Below, in pieces: positions 60,587 through 64,000 of a DNA stretch of 64,000 bases. Within the stretch, counting starts at the first letter, position 1. Every line of letters begins with the position of its first letter. The notes beneath the pieces are model-generated. The model was not told where the DNA came from. It did not search any database and worked only from the letters and a program-made list of their open reading frames with translations. Origin of the DNA: Paralvinella palmiformis (lineage: Eukaryota > Annelida > Polychaeta > Terebellida > Alvinellidae); NCBI GenBank assembly GCA_025642065.1, contig JAODUP010000041.1, positions 1,255,001 to 1,319,000 on the forward strand, read 5' to 3'. Made by a program: the position numbers and the translations under genes.

Positions 60587-60822
60587 AGGGTCGATTATTT
60601 AAAAAAAATAGAATTGGAATTGATAAATTTGGAATTGGAAGTGAAGTTTAATCCTTCTTGGAATATAAACTACTCGGAGTAGGTATTCCAAGTAGGTACT
60701 CGTGGTAAAAGTACTAGGTAAAAAGAGACGGTAAAAATTGGAATTAATAAATTTGATGTGGAATTGGAGTTGACTAAACGGAATTGAGTGGAATTGGAAT
60801 TGAAAAAAATTGAATTGACCCT
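60587..60822. mobile_element. Short foldback-like element with GGAATTGGAATTG repeats
   Basis: AGGGTCGATT at the left and AATTGACCCT at the right are inverted repeats with one mismatch. The 236-bp interior is filled with degenerate GGAATTG units. No clear target duplication; it directly follows a (TG)n tract. Confidence 0.5.
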
Positions 60823-60984
60823 CTATGTCTGGTGTGAATATTCCACTTTGAAGCAATCACGGGCCACCTACAGCTAATCCTGTTTGTGATCTTAAATGTA
60901 TCTTAACTGGCACCTGAGCCAGGAGTTAGATTTAAAGACGGAATTATCTTCAGGTGCACGGAAGTACATAAATACATGTGTATG

Positions 60985-61033
<49 letters not shown>

Positions 61034-61423
61034 CACACATGTATATGTTCATGTTGATGATATGACAGGGAAGTTAATTATTTTTTGCCACAGTTCTGTT
61101 CTCTTGTGAGAGGACCTCTTCCAAGTCATTTAGTGCCATCTTATCGTTCCTCAGTCAGTGGCCTGCCAAGTGTTTTGCCGTGGCACAGAGAAATTCATTG
61201 TTTGTAGTGAGCTGAATGCTAATTGTGTCCATGTTGGTGGCTGTTCGGTGTTATTATCCGGGGACCTGACCAGTGTCTCTCTCTGTGAGACGAGATGAAA
61301 TGAGGACGACTTGAAAGAGTCACATTTTGGTTACTTTGATGGCGCGGTCTGGTCTGTTTTCGTCGCTTAAAACAAATGTACCCTTACTGGGAGTATATGG
61401 TTGGTGCGTGCATGCATGCATGT

Positions 61424-61457
<34 letters not shown>

Positions 61458-62859
61458 GTGAGTGTGCATTGTGCACTTACGTGTATATTCATATGTTCGT
61501 GCATGTTCATGCGTGTGCTTTAATGCGAACAGGTACTGGCACAGAGATTCATGAATCGTCAATACGACATTTCTAGCCAATTCATCAGGTGACCAGAGCA
61601 GGACTTCTCATGCTGACTGGGTGGTGGATTTCATACAGATTATGCATGTGTACTCAGCTGTTCTGTTTTTAGCCGGGGGTGTCTTTTCAATGAAAACGCC
61701 AACAAGAGCAAATATTTTCCAGAACAATGTCTCGCCGTGCATAAATTCTTCAAGAACCAAACGCACGGACACAGACAACTTTAATCATATGGGCCAGGTT
61801 CGTCCCGTACGTGCCCGACCGAACCTCAGCCACATATAACCATTCCCAGAGTATAGGCGATCGGTAATTTTTCAGCCGCTCTCCTGGGGCGGACGACCCC
61901 ATTGCTTTCTCGGCAAAATTTGCAACAGTCTTTGTTGTGCTTAGTGCTGATTTGATTTGGCCGAAGCTTTGTGTACGCGGTGATTAGTTGATGGGCCACT
62001 GCTAGATAGATGGCAGGCCCGGTGTTGGGAGACCGTTTTCTTCCAATTACGAGTTATTAGAACTCGGCCGTGCTGTGGCCGCTTTCTGCCGATGGAACCG
62101 TGTGCACTCCGGCATGTACCCACCAATTGGTTAACCATTGGCGGTCAACACCGCGCTGGCTGGGCCGAGTTTGTAGTATGGAACTCGACGGTGACGGTGG
62201 CGTCCGCTGTCGAGTACGCGCTTAAAAAATTAAGTGCCATCCGACCGGAAGAGACCGGCTCTTCCCGATCAGTTTAGTCTCGCTGTCTTGGATGCGTTGG
62301 TAGGGTGGAGTGCGGGCCCGCGCGCGTTCGCTGGCCATTATTGTAACAGGTGTCCGGCACGCCGTTATTCGGGAGCGCGCTTTTCCAATACTCTGTGGAC
62401 GGCCAATCCTCACACACGGTCGTTGTTTATGTTCTTTGTTTCAGTAGTTAATTAGCCAGGTTCAAAGCCTGGACAGGGCGTTAATTAGTCATTTGTTGTG
62501 AGTAGCTTTAGCGCTAAATATTTATGAATGGCCGCTGGATTCGTTTCACTTCTGCTGTGGTCAAGATGCCTTTTTACTTCTGGTTCCAAGCGAATTACTC
62601 CCCTGGTTTCCTTGTTTTGTGCGGGTTTTCTTGTCCTTTTTGCTTCCTTTTATTATTCAGATCTATAATTACATACGAAGAATTCGGTGATTGGTAATAC
62701 TCTGGTCAGTAGGTTGTCTGTCATTACAGATTATTACCCGGACAATAAGATAATAATTAGTGTTTGGGGCGTAATTAGTAACCGGTTGATCGATGAATGA
62801 CCAATGGTGATATTAATGATTTATTCACCAGTCTAAAGCTTGCTGCATAGAACAATCAT

Positions 62860-62908
<49 letters not shown>
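62860..62908. repeat. (TA)n microsatellite
   Basis: TA tract with TAAATATAAA break at its left and TTTTATATATAT at its right. Confidence 0.92.
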
Positions 62909-62910
<2 letters not shown>

Positions 62911-63460
62911 ATATATATTGGTAACTAACTCAGTAGGTGACTCCTTTAATCTTAATCTTCAACAAATCACTACACATTACTGTTTTACTACCTCTGTTGC
63001 TTATTTTCATCTTAATCTATCCTTTGATCATGCTGTTTAGTTTGGTTCTCTTCTTCTTCTTTTTTTTTGGGGGGGTGGTGGAATCTTCCTCTTCAAGACC
63101 CAGCGTTATCTTGTGATCTAGTGTGACTGGATCATGATCATAATAATGATTATATCAGCATTATTTCCGAGCTTGGGGTCACCAGTTGGTTGCTAGTAGC
63201 AGTTTATTTCTACAGTTTAATGTTCCCAGTAGTAACATGGCCATGTTCCAGTAAACTGTGATCAGAAGATCATTTGTATTGTTTCAATTAAGCCATCTGT
63301 GTACTAGTACGTTTTATTTAGGTGTTGTTGGTGCTCTGGATGTTATGAGTAGATAATGGTTAAATGGACTTTATCTCAGTTACTGCACAGAATTTATAAG
63401 TAAAATGTATTGTTTAATGTGTTATTAATTAATAGATACAATATGAACACCTCTCTCTCC

Positions 63461-63466
<6 letters not shown>

Positions 63467-63495
<29 letters not shown>
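63467..63495. repeat. (TG)n microsatellite
   Basis: TG tract preceded by a short TC run. Confidence 0.95.
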
Positions 63496-64000
63496 AACAT
63501 TTACAGTATGAATATAACCAACTGAGATATAATTGGGTGCGTGCTTTATTGGTTATTTAATTATTTCTTTGTTGATTCTTTTTAGGAGACATATCTATAT
63601 AAACATGTGTAGCCCTACCTACTAGTATAAACCATCTGTAGTTTGAAATAACTATTTTCCAGTCTTCTTACGTTTTCTCTAATGTTGAATACGATCACAG
63701 CGATCAGAAAGCCCAATGTATCTTAGCCGATATTTACGTGTACGTACCATTAAACGTTGGACAGAAAAATAAAGGCCCATAAAATAGAGAATAAAAAAAT
63801 AAACTGACACCAGTAGAACATTTTATACCAATTCAATTTGTAATTGTATTATCTTCACCATAAATTTGTTAGTCTGTGTAATAATTATATTGTCTTTGGT
63901 TACCATGGTAATTATATTGTGAGGATTTTCATTCATTTTGATAGATATGTTTTATCACAGACATTTAGCCAAATGGCTGTCTGGCTGTCTTGCTGTTTAT

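Larger units (their letters stand above)
52399..64000. other. TRAP1 intron 2 (incomplete, at least 11.6 kb)
   Basis: No TRAP1 exon 3 (HEFQAET/ELISNASDAL region) was recognised here. From about 53.0 to 62.9 kb the sequence is richer in CpG and poorer in TA microsatellites than the rest of the window. The few repeats are (TG)n at 58.97, 59.89 and 60.55 kb and (TA)n at 60.99, 61.43 and 62.86 kb. It could hold regulatory elements or an unrelated transcript; no coding gene is supported. Confidence 0.55.

Noticed and set aside
1..64000. CRISPR arrays, operons, prophage or other prokaryotic systems
   Set aside because: The window has spliced animal genes throughout. The only regular repeats are microsatellites and tandem duplications without spacer structure.

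Overview
This window is a piece of a large, intron-rich, AT-rich animal genome. It is packed with (TA)n and (CA)n microsatellites, tRNA-derived SINEs and small non-autonomous DNA transposons. The four protein-coding genes I can support are all conserved metazoan genes. The repeat landscape and gene content suggest a lophotrochozoan, most likely a mollusc, but this is an inference and no species can be named. I see no bacterial, viral, CRISPR or operon-like structure.

Layout from left to right. (1) Minus strand, about 0.8-2.4 kb: the N-terminal motor exons of a class I myosin of the MYO1C/MYO1H type. Four consecutive exons keep perfect reading phase, and the rest of the gene runs off the left edge. 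Its upstream region (2.4-11.4 kb) holds long microsatellites, a cluster of SINEs at 7.1-8.9 kb and a GC-richer block at 9.6-10.3 kb that could be its promoter. (2) Minus strand, 11.5-22.1 kb: a complete six-exon GPATCH3 gene (G-patch protein, 549 aa predicted). A decayed extra copy of its exon 3 lies just past its 3' end. (3) Minus strand, 28.0-39.8 kb: a two-coding-exon Mastermind (MAML) gene, the Notch co-activator. Exon 1 carries the basic Notch/CSL-binding domain and exon 2 is a giant 2,973-bp exon; an 8.5-kb intron separates them. A CpG-rich block (about 39.4-42.35 kb) covers exon 1 and the presumed promoter. (4) Plus strand, from 46.38 kb: the first two exons of TRAP1, the mitochondrial HSP90. 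Its start codon sits in a TISU/YY1-like context. Intron 2 continues to the right edge with no further exon recognised.

Myosin, GPATCH3 and Mastermind all run leftward; TRAP1 runs rightward, head-to-head with Mastermind across about 6.6 kb. The products belong to different processes (membrane-associated motor, RNA/innate-signalling G-patch protein, Notch transcription, mitochondrial chaperone), so the clustering looks like ordinary animal gene order and not a functional module.

The most notable non-genic items are: a 501-bp hAT-like element with a perfect 8-bp target-site duplication (47.9-48.4 kb); a MITE family whose ends repeatedly abut (TA)n tracts, with two inverted copies about 35 kb apart (14.6-15.5 kb and 50.4-50.7 kb); a 27-bp perfect inverted repeat around a (TA)n core; the GPATCH3 exon relic; and a compositionally different block (about 53-62.9 kb) inside TRAP1 intron 2 that might carry regulatory elements. 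I found no convincing new biological system.
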